Positions 9,055-17,362 of a stretch of DNA of 64,000 nucleotides are shown here, piece after piece. The stretch is from Paraburkholderia dioscoreae. Its GTDB lineage: Bacteria; Pseudomonadota; Gammaproteobacteria; Burkholderiales; Burkholderiaceae. Positions within the stretch are counted from its first letter, which is position 1; each line of letters starts with the position of its first letter. The position numbers were made by a program, and so were the translations under genes. The DNA lies in NCBI RefSeq assembly GCF_902459535.1, contig NZ_LR699553.1, forward strand, positions 2,418,001 to 2,482,000, read 5' to 3'. Under the pieces are notes generated by a model that did no database searches, was not told the origin of the DNA, and saw nothing but the letters and a program-made list of their open reading frames with translations.

Positions 9055-10017
9055 CTACTTCGTGATCAGATCGCACGGCGTTTCCACCACGCCAGACAGA
9101 TCCGATTGCTTCTTGTGCTCGCTCAACGCCTTCAGCGCGGTGTCGATACCAAACACGGCCTGCTTGGCGGCATACTGATCCGCGGTGGCGAGCACGCGGC
9201 CGTCCTTGAGCATCGGCCTGATCGCGTTGATGTTGTCGTAGCCGACCACCAGCACCTTGCCCTGCTTGCCGGCCGCGCGCACGGCCGAGACCGCGCCGAT
9301 CGCCATGTTGTCGTTGCCGGCGAGGAGCGCCTTCAGATTCGGGTATTCGTTGAGCATTGCCGAAGCCACCGCATTGCCCTTGTCGATTTCCCATTCACCC
9401 GATTGCACCGAAACGACCTTCGCGCCGACCTTCTGCATCGCGTCCTTGAAGCCCGCGGTGCGTTGCTGCGCGTTGGTGGTGGTCGACACGCCTTCGATAA
9501 TGCCGACCTCGTCACCCGCCTTGAGCTTCCTGGCCAGGTAATCACCGACCTTCTGCGCGCCCTTGCGGTTGTCCGGGCCGACGAACGGCACGTTCAGGTC
9601 TTTGGACTTGAGCACGTCCGGATCGAGCCGGTTATCGATATTCACGACGATGATGCCCGCGTCCACCGCCTTCTTGACGACCGGCACCAGCGCCTTCGAG
9701 TCGGCCGGCGCCAGCACGATCGCGTCGACCTTCGACACGATCATCTGCTCGACGATACGGATCTGGTTCGCGGTATCGGTCTCGTCCTTGATGCCGTTGG
9801 TGATCAGGTCGAACTGGGACGGATTGTGCTTCTGATAGTCCTTCGCGCCGGTTTCCATGGTCAGGAAGAATTCGTTGGCGAGCGACTTCATCACCAGCGC
9901 GACCTTCGGCTTGTGAGCGGACGCGTTCTGCGCGTACGCAGACGAAAACGGCAAAGCGGCGCTAGCGGTGGCGAGGACGGCAGCCGTCAGGATGCGGCGG
10001 CGGATGCGTTGGCTCAT
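9055..10017 (-). CDS. rbsB: Ribose-type ABC transporter periplasmic binding protein
   Basis: A 320-aa type I periplasmic sugar-binding protein. Residues 1-29 form a signal peptide (basic RIRRR, hydrophobic core, cleavage after AYA). The mature part begins with KPKVALVMKSLANEFF and keeps the RbsB landmarks EQMIVSKVDAIVLAPAD, VVNIDNRLD and LLAGNDNMAIGAV. I start at the ATG at 10017 rather than four codons upstream because TTGGAG lies 6 bases before it. It is the first gene of the operon and sits directly behind the promoter/operator at 10084-10133. Confidence 0.92.
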   Translation of the reverse strand: MSQRIRRRILTAAVLATASAALPFSSAYAQNASAHKPKVALVMKSLANEFFLTMETGAKDYQKHNPSQFDLITNGIKDETDTANQIRIVEQMIVSKVDAIVLAPADSKALVPVVKKAVDAGIIVVNIDNRLDPDVLKSKDLNVPFVGPDNRKGAQKVGDYLARKLKAGDEVGIIEGVSTTTNAQQRTAGFKDAMQKVGAKVVSVQSGEWEIDKGNAVASAMLNEYPNLKALLAGNDNMAIGAVSAVRAAGKQGKVLVVGYDNINAIRPMLKDGRVLATADQYAAKQAVFGIDTALKALSEHKKQSDLSGVVETPCDLITK

Positions 10018-10083
10018 GCATATCTCCAAGGTCTGTCAGGCTCGCTGCGGAGCCTTATTTTTCGTTAGTGCGTTTTAATAGTG

Positions 10084-10097
10084 CGCAAACGTTTGCG
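10084..10097. promoter_or_regulatory. LacI-family operator in front of rbsB
   Basis: A perfect 14-bp palindrome CGCAAACGTTTGCG with the central CG step typical of LacI/GalR operators. It sits just downstream of the proposed -10 box and 67 bases before the rbsB start, where a bound repressor would block transcription. The obvious ligand is the RbsR-like protein encoded at the end of the operon. Confidence 0.85.
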
Positions 10098-10103
10098 AGG
10101 CTC

Positions 10104-10133
10104 ATTCTCAGCGCAGTCCGCTCGGCTTGTCAA
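10104..10133 (-). promoter_or_regulatory. Sigma-70 promoter of the rbs operon
   Basis: On the minus strand TTGACA (complement of 10128-10133, a perfect -35) is followed after 18 bases by GAGAAT (complement of 10104-10109; four of six matches). The operator begins 6 bases further downstream. Confidence 0.65.
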
Positions 10134-10191
10134 CGCCGCACGGTGTTGCAGTGCGTCGGCGCGCGGCCTGTGCGGCGCAGGCGATCGATTC

Positions 10192-10209
10192 GAACCGGCG
10201 CGCCGGTTC
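10192..10209. repeat. Perfect 18-bp palindrome
   Basis: GAACCGGCG followed directly by CGCCGGTTC, between the rbs promoter and the 3' end of corA. It may be a transcription barrier between the two minus-strand units or a dispersed element; it has no T-tract. The rest of 10134-10369 shows nothing recognisable. Confidence 0.4.
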
Positions 10210-10369
10210 AGCGCGCCGGCAGGTTGCGTGTGGCAAAGATCCCTCGCTGGGTCTGGGCATGGCAGATTTGCCGCCAGCCGCAAGATTACAGGCCGACGGG
10301 CCGCCTATGCTGGACTTTTATTGCGCGCGATGCAAGCCCGAACAACGCGGGACGATGCCTTGCCCCTCG

Positions 10370-11347
10370 TCAGAGCCAGCCGACCTTGCGGAAGCGCCAG
10401 TACAGCACGAGGTCGACAGTCAGCATGACCGCCAGACAGATCGGATAGCCGTACTTGTAGTGCAACTCGGGAATGGTCTGAAAGTTCATCCCGTAGATGC
10501 CGGCGATCATGGTCGGCACCGCGAACAGCGCCGCGAACGAGCCGAGCCGTTTGGTCACCTCGCTCTCGGCGAGCGAAATCATGCCGAGATTGACCTGCAC
10601 GGCGGTGACGACCATTTCGCGCCGTCCGTCGATGATTCTGACGATCCGCTCGAGATGGTCGTAGACGTCGCGGAAGTACGCCTGCATGCCGTCGCAGACG
10701 CTCGGAATGCGGCCACCCGTCAGTTTGCTGATGGCTTCCTGCAGCGGTGCGATATGGTGCTGCAGAATCACGAGACGGCGCTTCAACGAATAGAGATCCT
10801 GGATGATCGCGCGCGACGCCGCGGAATTGTTGCGGTCGAAGATGCGGTCTTCGATCTCCTCGATCTCGCTGTTCATCGCCTCGATGATCGGGAAATACCG
10901 GTCGACGATATCGTCGGCGAGCGCATACAGCACGAACGCCGAGCCTTCCTTGAGCAATTGCGGCTCGCGCTCGCAGCGCGCGCGCACGTTCTTGAAGCCG
11001 AGGCGCGTACCGCGCCGCACCGAAAGCACATAGTTGCTGCCCACGAATACGTCCACTTCGCCGATCAGCAGTTCGCCATGTTCATCCATTTCCACCGTGT
11101 GCATCACGGCGAACAGCGACTCGCCGTACTCCTCGATCTTGGGACGCTGGTGGCCGTTCTGCGCGTCTTCGATCGCGAGTTCGTGCAGGCCGAACTCGTG
11201 TTTCATCACGGCCAGTTCGCCCGGGCCCGGGTCCATCAGCGCGACCCAGACGAAACACTCGGGCCGCGCCACGTAGTCGCTGATGCTATCGATATCGATG
11301 TCTGCCAGCTTCCGGCCGTCCTGATAGGCGGCGCAATTGATCAGCAT
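10370..11347 (-). CDS. corA: CorA-family magnesium/cobalt transporter
   Basis: A 325-aa CorA-type channel. A long acidic/helical cytoplasmic domain is followed by two C-terminal membrane helices, with the signature YGMNF at the end of the first helix (FAVPTMIAGIYGMNF), which forms the ion selectivity loop, and a basic C-terminal tail RFRKVGWL. The ATG at 11347 (MLINCAAYQ) is preferred over one 12 codons upstream because AAGGT precedes it. It stands alone on the minus strand. Mg2+ versus Co2+/Ni2+/Zn2+ preference cannot be judged from sequence. Confidence 0.9.
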   Translation of the reverse strand: MLINCAAYQDGRKLADIDIDSISDYVARPECFVWVALMDPGPGELAVMKHEFGLHELAIEDAQNGHQRPKIEEYGESLFAVMHTVEMDEHGELLIGEVDVFVGSNYVLSVRRGTRLGFKNVRARCEREPQLLKEGSAFVLYALADDIVDRYFPIIEAMNSEIEEIEDRIFDRNNSAASRAIIQDLYSLKRRLVILQHHIAPLQEAISKLTGGRIPSVCDGMQAYFRDVYDHLERIVRIIDGRREMVVTAVQVNLGMISLAESEVTKRLGSFAALFAVPTMIAGIYGMNFQTIPELHYKYGYPICLAVMLTVDLVLYWRFRKVGWL

Positions 11348-11528
11348 GTTTGGATTACCTTGAAAACGGAACAGACCGGCCACACACTCTTACGACGCGT
11401 AAGCCAGGCGGCCAGTCTGCATGGACAGATTTGCGTTAGCCGCCATGTTAATGGCTCCGCGTGGCGCTCAGGTATCGAATTGTCAAGCCGCAGGGGTGCG
11501 GGCCGAACGGCCGCGCTGCAGACAACGC

Positions 11529-12004
11529 CTATTGAGCGACCCGTTGCAGCGCAATGCGATGATCTTCGCCGAACGTGACCGACGCACGGTTCGTGTAGCG
11601 CGTATCCGCCGTCACCGTGAAGCGCATTTCGACAACCGGATCGAACTGCGTCGACACGCCGATGCGATGCACCCCCGGCTCAGATAGAAGACCACGTGCT
11701 CGCCGTTCATCAGGTCGGTGACCTGTTCGCCTCGATATACACGATATACACGAAGGCATCGCGAAAACGGACGATCACGTCGCGCGAGCGCTCACGCCTG
11801 AGATCCACGGCGACGAGCCCCGCGCCCGGCTCCGTGTAGCCGGGCTGGACGATGCGTGCGGCCGGCACTGGCTTGAACGAAACAGGCTCGGCGGGTGTCG
11901 ACGCGCAGCCGGCGAGCACGCCCAAGCTCAACGTGGCCGGCGTGCCGAGCCTCGCCAAGGCGACCGGCGCGGCTTTGCGGCGGTAAATCCGGACGCATCG
12001 GCAT
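11529..12004 (-). pseudogene. Frameshifted lipoprotein gene (three apparent frameshifts)
   Basis: Read on the minus strand, a lipoprotein can be reconstructed only by changing frame three times. A start near 12004 (ATGCCGATG, with GGGAGA upstream) gives way to a frame containing a signal peptide with lipobox VLAGCASTP. Near 11740 the frame shifts to GEQVTDLMNGEHVVFYLS. Near 11680 a lost C in an AGC-CGGGGG run shifts it again to PGVHRIGVSTQFDPVVEMRF, which runs to a TAG at 11529. Each segment keeps coding character. I therefore call it a decayed gene, although clustered sequencing errors in G/C runs could also explain it. The protein family is not recognised. Confidence 0.7.
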
Positions 12005-12267
12005 GCGGGTTCTCCCGTATTGTTGATTGTGGTCCCGCTTTGCTGCCTCTTCTAACAGCAGGCTGGACGGTGACGCGTTGCTGTCCTGTCCGCTACCGCT
12101 CATTGCTGCTCATCTCTGCTCATCTACTGCCATTCATGATAGCAACGCGTGGCCGTTCCGCCAGCCTGGCCGAATGGACGACCCCATGCCCCCTTGCGTG
12201 GCGCCGCGTTCTTCTTCATGATCGCTGCAAAGGGCAGTTCCGTAAGCTGCCGGTCAAGGAGACAGCA

Positions 12268-12417
12268 ATGTGGTATTTCACATGGATTCTCGGCATTGGC
12301 GTGGCATTGGGCTTCGGCATCATCAACGTGATGTGGCTGGAGGCCGGCGGCAAGTTCGCGCGTGACCCGCAGCGCGCCGACGCCATAGCCGCCACGCCTG
12401 GGGACACGCCTTCGTGA
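12268..12417 (+). CDS. cydX: CydX/YbgT-like small subunit of cytochrome bd oxidase (orphan)
   Basis: A 49-aa protein starting MWYFTWILGIGVALGFGIIN followed by VMWLEAGG. This is the hallmark of CydX (E. coli CydX begins MWYFAWILG), a single-helix subunit needed for stable cytochrome bd. The tail is about 12 residues longer than in E. coli. AAGGAGA lies 7 bases before the ATG. No cydA or cydB is present anywhere in the window; instead the gene overlaps the next one by four bases (GTGA). cydX normally follows cydAB, so either it was separated from them or it is a paralogue serving another complex. Confidence 0.85.
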   Translation: MWYFTWILGIGVALGFGIINVMWLEAGGKFARDPQRADAIAATPGDTPS

Positions 12418-13028
12418 CGCATCTGGTTTTCTTCTGCGGTCACGCAGGCACGGGCAAGACCACGCTCGCAAAGAAACTGCATGGTCCGCTGACGAAAGCG
12501 AGCGGCACGCCCTTCTGCCTGCTCGACAAAGATACGCTCTACGGCGGCTACAGCGCGGCCGCGATGGCCATGCTGACCGGCGACCCGAACGACCGCGACA
12601 GCCCGCTGTTCCTGCAGCATCTGCGCGATCCCGAATATCGCGGCCTGCTCGATACCGCCCGCGACAATCTCGAACTCGGCGTTAGCGCCCTCGTGGTCGG
12701 GCCGCTTTCGCGCGAAGTGCGCGAGCGGCGCCTGTTCGATCGCGCGTGGCTGGGAGTTGGCGCGGAAGTGGTGATACGGGTCGTGTGGGTCTATACGTCG
12801 GAAGAGACGGCGCAGCAGCGGATCATAAAGCGCGCGAATCCCAACGACGCCTACAAACTCGCGCACTGGGACGAGTACCGGCAGCGCCGCTTCGTGCCTA
12901 GCGGCGATATCTGCGACGACCTGCTGATGTTCGACAATACCGCGCCTGCTTCAACAGACTACGAAGCCCTGCTCGCGCGCATTGTGGATGAGCCGCAGGC
13001 GGCGATCATGCCGCCGGTGCCGGTATAA
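12414..13028 (+). CDS. P-loop ATPase / kinase-like protein coupled to cydX
   Basis: A 204-aa protein with an N-terminal Walker A motif FFCGHAGTGKTTLAKKL (G9-T17), followed by a substrate-binding-like CLLDKDTLYGGY and a late arginine-rich helix (TAQQRIIKRANPNDAYK), resembling the lid of small-molecule or zeta-toxin-like P-loop kinases. The GTG start at 12414 overlaps the cydX stop (GTGA), so the two are probably translated together. The substrate is unknown. A link between this kinase and the bd oxidase is suggested only by the overlap. Confidence 0.75.
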   Translation: MTHLVFFCGHAGTGKTTLAKKLHGPLTKASGTPFCLLDKDTLYGGYSAAAMAMLTGDPNDRDSPLFLQHLRDPEYRGLLDTARDNLELGVSALVVGPLSREVRERRLFDRAWLGVGAEVVIRVVWVYTSEETAQQRIIKRANPNDAYKLAHWDEYRQRRFVPSGDICDDLLMFDNTAPASTDYEALLARIVDEPQAAIMPPVPV

Positions 13029-13054
13029 CCTGCGCCGCGTCCGGCGAAAAAATT

Positions 13055-13099
13055 ACGCCCCGCATCGCGGGGCGTTTCAAAGGCTCTCTGCGGAGCCTT
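13055..13099. terminator. Double hairpin, bidirectional terminator
   Basis: ACGCCCCGC (13055-13063) and its complement (13067-13075) form a 9-bp stem with a 3-base loop. On the minus strand it is followed by TAATTTTTT. A second hairpin (AAGGCTC/GAGCCTT, 13080-13099) follows. They separate the convergent genes ending at 13028 (+) and 13167 (-). Confidence 0.8.
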
Positions 13100-13166
13100 C
13101 GTTCCTGCTTGCGGCAACCCGTTCAGCCTGCCGCCGCGTTGTCGCACAGCCCTCTGTGCCGAGTCC

Positions 13167-14264
13167 TCAGACCGTAGCCAGCGTCTCCAGCGACTGCCCC
13201 TCGTACAACTGCCCGAAGCGGTTCGCGAGGAAGTCGCGCAGCGACACCTGCTCCTGACGCACGAAGCCCTTTTGCGGCAGCTTTTGCTCGCGGAACAGGT
13301 CGAGCACCGCGCACATCGCGCCGGCCGTGGTGATCTGGATCGCGCTCATCGGCACACCGCACACCGTCTTCGCGAAGATCTTGCGGGTGAAGACTTCCTG
13401 CACCAGTTGACCGTCGCGCATGCCGCTCACTGTGATGAACACCAGCACCACGTCTTGCGCGGTGGAAGGCACCGAACGGCGCAGGATGTTCTTGAGCGTG
13501 TCGCGGTCGCTGGCAAGACGCAGGTCTTCGAGCAGGAACTGCATCAGGTTGCGGTGGCCCGGATAGCGCACCGACTTGTAGTCGAGCGACTCCACCCGGC
13601 CCGACAAGGTTTCGCACAGCGTGCCGAGGCCGCCGGAGGTGTTGAAGGCTTCGTATTCGGTGCCGTCGAGCGAGAAATGTTCGAGGCCTTCGAGCGGCTG
13701 CACCCACTGCGTGCGACTGTCGCGGATCGCTTCACACGGCTGGCAGTACTCGTTGATCAGACCGTCGACGCTCCACGTCAGGTTGTACTTCAGCGCGTTG
13801 GTCGGGAATTCCGGCAGCGCGCCCACGCGCATCTTGACGTCGCGGATTTCCGTGAAGCGGTTCGCCAGTTCGTGCGCGGCAATGCCGATGAAGCCCGGCG
13901 CGAGACCGCATTGCGGCATGAAGGCGTGATCGGCGTCGTCGGCGATCGCGCGGATCGCATGCGTGGCGCGCACGTCTTCCGTCAGGTCGAAATAGTGCAC
14001 GCCCGCACCCTTGGCCGCCGAGGCCACATTCACCGCGAGGTAATACGGCAGCGCGTTGACGAGCGCGTCGAAGCCTTGCACGGCGGCGCGCAGCGCGGCG
14101 GCATCGGCGGAATCCACGCGGCGGGTCGGAATGCCCTGGGCCGCGAGCTTGTCGAGCGCGTGCTGGTCACGGTCGAACGCGACGACGTCGTAGTCGCCGG
14201 TTTCACGCAGCATATGGGCGATGGTGTGACCGATCAGACCTGCACCAACAATAGCTACTTTCAT
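13167..14264 (-). CDS. Saccharopine dehydrogenase-family protein (lysine 6-dehydrogenase type)
   Basis: A 365-aa NAD(P)-dependent oxidoreductase. It opens with a Rossmann motif KVAIVGAGLIGHTIAHML and contains ALPYYLAVNVA, DLTEDV and FMPQCGLAPGF, which are conserved in short saccharopine dehydrogenase-like proteins that oxidise L-lysine to the semialdehyde. AAGGAG precedes the ATG at 14264. An Lrp/AsnC regulator lies 590 bases upstream on the same strand, which suits an amino-acid catabolic gene. A role in lysine degradation is inferred; other amino acid substrates are possible. Confidence 0.8.
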   Translation of the reverse strand: MKVAIVGAGLIGHTIAHMLRETGDYDVVAFDRDQHALDKLAAQGIPTRRVDSADAAALRAAVQGFDALVNALPYYLAVNVASAAKGAGVHYFDLTEDVRATHAIRAIADDADHAFMPQCGLAPGFIGIAAHELANRFTEIRDVKMRVGALPEFPTNALKYNLTWSVDGLINEYCQPCEAIRDSRTQWVQPLEGLEHFSLDGTEYEAFNTSGGLGTLCETLSGRVESLDYKSVRYPGHRNLMQFLLEDLRLASDRDTLKNILRRSVPSTAQDVVLVFITVSGMRDGQLVQEVFTRKIFAKTVCGVPMSAIQITTAGAMCAVLDLFREQKLPQKGFVRQEQVSLRDFLANRFGQLYEGQSLETLATV

Positions 14265-14327
14265 GCGCTTCTCCTTTGTCGACCGGAGCGGTGCTTTTGC
14301 GTGGGATCGGAGTACGCGCTGTGCATG

Positions 14328-14414
14328 GGACCGGAGTAAGGCGCTAAAGCGCGAACTCTGGGCGGCAGCGAGAACGCGAACTCCGATCGACCGCTAAAGC
14401 GCTAATTCCGGTCC
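14328..14414. repeat. Imperfect inverted repeat with internal direct repeats
   Basis: GGACCGGAGTAAGGCGCT (from 14328) is mirrored by AGCGCTAATTCCGGTCC (ending 14414). The left arm is also a near copy of GGGATCGGAGTACGCGCT, 20 bases before it. The elements lie in the 5' region of the lysine dehydrogenase-like gene and could fold into a long hairpin or be stacked regulator sites. Confidence 0.5.
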
Positions 14415-14612
14415 TGTTCTGTGTGCTGTTTCCAGCTTGGGAAGTGCGCTGCGCTTGTGGCGCCGCGCGCGGCGGGCTAAACCCTTGAGTCACAGTTTAG
14501 GGAGAAGCAAAAACACTTCATACGCGCAAAATGCTGCGCTATGACCAAGAACTTCGACGTTATGACGAGTGCCTTAGTCGATATGTCGAAAAGCTGTTAA
14601 AACGACGTAAAC

Positions 14613-14680
14613 GGGTTGAGAAGCGCGGGTTGAGAAGCGCGGGTTGAGCGGCGCGGCTAAACAGCGGGGCTAAACAGCGC
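14613..14680. repeat. 14-bp tandem repeat
   Basis: GGGTTGAGAAGCGC occurs twice back to back (14613-14626, 14627-14640), then as GGGTTGAGCGGCGC (14641-14654), then as two decayed units containing GGCTAAACAGCG. It lies between the dehydrogenase and the Lrp gene. Nothing else is evident in 14265-14854. Confidence 0.7.
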
Positions 14681-14854
14681 AGCCTGAACAGGGCGAATCG
14701 AAGAGCGCGGCCCTAGCGGTGGGAAGCGAGCACCGCAGCCCGAACAACGGAAAGCGAGCGGCGCACAACGCACGGGCGGCACGAACGGCGTCAACGCGCG
14801 CAATCAACCGTGCCTGACTGAGCGGCACACAGCGAACAACGACACGCCACGCGC

Positions 14855-15313
14855 TCACACCATGCCGCGGTCGATTTTGCGTGCGAGAATGATCGAGGTC
14901 GTGGTCCGCTCCACGCCTTCCAGTCCGCCGATCTGGTCGAGCAGATCGTTGAGACGATCGGGCGAATCGGCGCGCAGCCATGCGACGTAGTCGAACTCTC
15001 CGCTCACTGCGCACAGCAACTGCACTTCGGGCATCTTGCCGAGGCGTTTCTGCACGGCCGGCCCGTGCTTCGGCGCGATGATGATGCCGACATAGGCCAT
15101 GATGCTCGAATCGAGCACGTCCTGGCCGAGCCGCACGCTGTAGCCGGCAATCACATTGCTGCGCTCGAGCCGCGCGATTCGCGCGATCACCGTGGTACGC
15201 GCCACGCCCAGTTGGCGCGCGAGATTGGCGACGCTCTCGCGAGCGTTGGCTTGCAGAAGCGCAACCAGATTGCGGTCGAGATCGTCGAGTTGGTCGAGGC
15301 GCGGAGGTCTCAT
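14855..15313 (-). CDS. Lrp/AsnC-family transcriptional regulator
   Basis: A 152-aa regulator. The N-terminal winged helix-turn-helix (LDDLDRNLVALLQANARESV with recognition region ARTTVIARIARLERSNVIAGY) is followed by an RAM ligand-binding domain (about 65-145), including GEFDYVAWLRADSPDRLNDLL. Length is typical for the family. The position upstream of the saccharopine dehydrogenase-like gene suggests local control in response to an amino acid such as lysine; this is inference. Confidence 0.9.
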   Translation of the reverse strand: MRPPRLDQLDDLDRNLVALLQANARESVANLARQLGVARTTVIARIARLERSNVIAGYSVRLGQDVLDSSIMAYVGIIIAPKHGPAVQKRLGKMPEVQLLCAVSGEFDYVAWLRADSPDRLNDLLDQIGGLEGVERTTTSIILARKIDRGMV

Positions 15314-15458
15314 CGAAAGCGAATGAAGTGGTCAGGTGAGCCGGATTATCGCGCGTCTTCAGCGGCGCATGGAGAACTCGCAGGGCCGATCGCCATGCAT
15401 GCGGCGACAGCATGGCAGGCATTCCGCATGTCAAGGAAGCCCGCGTCGGCTGCCAGGC

Positions 15459-16343
15459 TTACGCTCCGAAACGTTCGATCACGAAATCGATGAAGCTGGT
15501 CAGCTTGGGCGTGGCGCGGCGATCGCGCGGATACAGCAGATGGACCGGCACGCCCTCGGGCAGATAGTCTTCCAGCACAGACACCAGTTCGCCGCTGGCT
15601 ATTTCTCTGGCGAGCAGCGCCTCCGGCTGCAATACCAGCCCGAAGCCGTGCAGCGCGGCCACCTTGAGCGCCTGGCCGTTGTTCGCGCGAAACCGTCCGG
15701 CGCGCAGATGGTTTTCGTCCGCGGTCTCGCCGCCCAGGCGCCACGAACCTTCGCGGCCCCAGTGCAGAAACCCCAGGCATTCATGCTGCATCAGATCTTC
15801 CGGCGTGCGCGGCGTGCCGGCACGCGCCAGATATGCCGGCGACGCGCATGCGCGCATCCGGTAGGGCTTCAGCGGCCGCGCGACGAAACTCGAATCCGGC
15901 AACTGGCCGATCCGCACCGACGCGTCGAAGCCCTCTTCCACCAGATCGATCACACGGTTCGAAAGGTCGAGTTCGAGCGTGATGTCCGGCCACGCGGTCA
16001 GGTACTCGGTCATCGCCGGGGCGAAGACTTCGACGCCGTAAGTGAGCGGCACCGTCACCTTGAGCACGCCGCGCGGCGCGGCGGCCATTGCCTCGGCAAG
16101 CGACTCGGCATCTTTCACGTCGGCCAGGATGCGCCGGCATTGCTCGTAATACTGCCGGCCAATCTCCGTCAGGCTTTGCCGGCGCGTCGTGCGCGTCAGG
16201 AGCCGCGTGGCGAGCCGGGTTTCCAGCGAACGGATATGCTTGCCCACCATCGCAGACGAAATATCGAAGCGCTCGGCGGCCGCCGTCAGGCTGCCCGCCT
16301 CGACCACGGCGACGAAGATCTCCATGCTGACGAATTTATCCAC
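15459..16343 (-). CDS. LysR-family transcriptional regulator
   Basis: A 294-aa LysR regulator of the CrgA/DsdC-like branch. The helix-turn-helix covers residues 5-64 (MEIFVAVVEAGSLTAAAERF, SSAMVGKHIRSLETRL), followed by the LTEIGRQYYEQC linker and a type 2 periplasmic-binding fold with the subfamily motif RIGQLPDSSFVARPL. An alternative ATG lies six codons inside. It has no obvious divergent partner: the next plus-strand gene is the Spy-like gene at 16542. Confidence 0.88.
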   Translation of the reverse strand: MDKFVSMEIFVAVVEAGSLTAAAERFDISSAMVGKHIRSLETRLATRLLTRTTRRQSLTEIGRQYYEQCRRILADVKDAESLAEAMAAAPRGVLKVTVPLTYGVEVFAPAMTEYLTAWPDITLELDLSNRVIDLVEEGFDASVRIGQLPDSSFVARPLKPYRMRACASPAYLARAGTPRTPEDLMQHECLGFLHWGREGSWRLGGETADENHLRAGRFRANNGQALKVAALHGFGLVLQPEALLAREIASGELVSVLEDYLPEGVPVHLLYPRDRRATPKLTSFIDFVIERFGA

Positions 16344-16541
16344 CCGCTATTTCCTGTTCGTTTCGGTTGTAAGCGTTTGTCGCACAACAGCCGCATTGTA
16401 GGGATATCGTGATACTAATAGCGGCGACGGCAAACTGGGCAGCCGGCCGGCGTGCATAATCATGACCCGCGCATGACCGCCACACGACGGGCCGCTCGCA
16501 CGCGAGCCTTGTCCCAATTCGAACAGACATCAGGAGTTTCG

Positions 16542-17060
16542 ATGAAAAAAGCACTGGTAATGTTGGCCACCGCAGTCGCCATGAGCGGCGCGTTTGCACA
16601 AACTTCCGCGCCGGCGTCGGCACCGGTGAACGCCGCTTCGGCACCCGCCGCGAAGGCCGGCCACGAGCGCAATGTCGAAGACCGCATCGCCTACCTGCAT
16701 TCGCAACTGAAGATTACTTCAGCACAGGAATCGCAGTGGAACGCGTTCGCCGACGTCATGCGCAGCAATGGCCAGACAATGGGCGAGCTATTCCAGCAAC
16801 GCCGCGCCGCTACCAACGTGTCGGCACTCGACGACATGAAGCAATACGCGACGATCGCACAAGCGCATGCGGACGGCATGAAGAAACTGGTGGATGCATT
16901 CGATCCGCTGTACAACAGCTTCTCGCCGGAGCAGAAGAAGCTGGCTGATGCGACGTTCCATCAGCCGGGCGGGATGGAAGGCCACGGTCATCATGGCAAA
17001 GGCAAGGGCAAAGGCGGCAAGGCCGCCACCCCGGCCAGCGACGCCACTGTGAAGCCGTAA
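16542..17060 (+). CDS. Spy/CpxP-like periplasmic protein (LTXXQ family)
   Basis: A 172-aa exported protein. The signal peptide MKKALVMLATAVAMSGAFAQ is followed by an Ala/Pro spacer and a helical domain with ITSAQESQWNAFADVM, a variant of the LTXXQ motif of Spy/CpxP periplasmic chaperones. A second similar turn, FSPEQKKLADATF, comes later. The C-terminus is a His/Gly/Lys-rich tail (HGHHGKGKGKGGK) that could bind metal. CAGGAG lies just before the ATG at 16542. Chaperone function is inferred from the family. Confidence 0.8.
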   Translation: MKKALVMLATAVAMSGAFAQTSAPASAPVNAASAPAAKAGHERNVEDRIAYLHSQLKITSAQESQWNAFADVMRSNGQTMGELFQQRRAATNVSALDDMKQYATIAQAHADGMKKLVDAFDPLYNSFSPEQKKLADATFHQPGGMEGHGHHGKGKGKGGKAATPASDATVKP

Positions 17061-17071
17061 CGAACCGATTA

Positions 17072-17100
17072 CCCGCCGCGCGGATTTGCCGCACGGCGGG
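17072..17100 (+). terminator. Hairpin after the Spy-like gene
   Basis: CCCGCCG (17072-17078) and CGGCGGG (17094-17100), extended inward by GCGG/CCGC after one mismatch, form a strong stem 12 bases past the stop codon. There is no T-run, so it may be an attenuated or factor-dependent terminator. Confidence 0.5.
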
Positions 17101-17362
17101 CGCCGGCCCGCACTCGAGCTTTTCCCACAGGCCGCGGTATCTATCGCGACTCGGCCCCGGCACCTCTCTCGAAGCCTCCTTGAATCTGCGTGTCGAACCG
17201 GCAATTTTCCGTCTCTGCAACTACGCACCACTGACGGACGATCCGCGCCACCGTCCATTGCAAAAAATGCGGTTGTCTGATGCATCTGGCATGATGCGAG
17301 TGTACGCGGCCGAACACCTGAACTCCGGCGCCGCTGCCCCACTCTTCATGCCTGCCCGCTTT

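Noticed and set aside
14328..14414. Considered as a riboswitch for the dehydrogenase gene (lysine type)
   Set aside because: The hairpin lacks the multi-helix junction and conserved core of the lysine riboswitch, and the region is too short.
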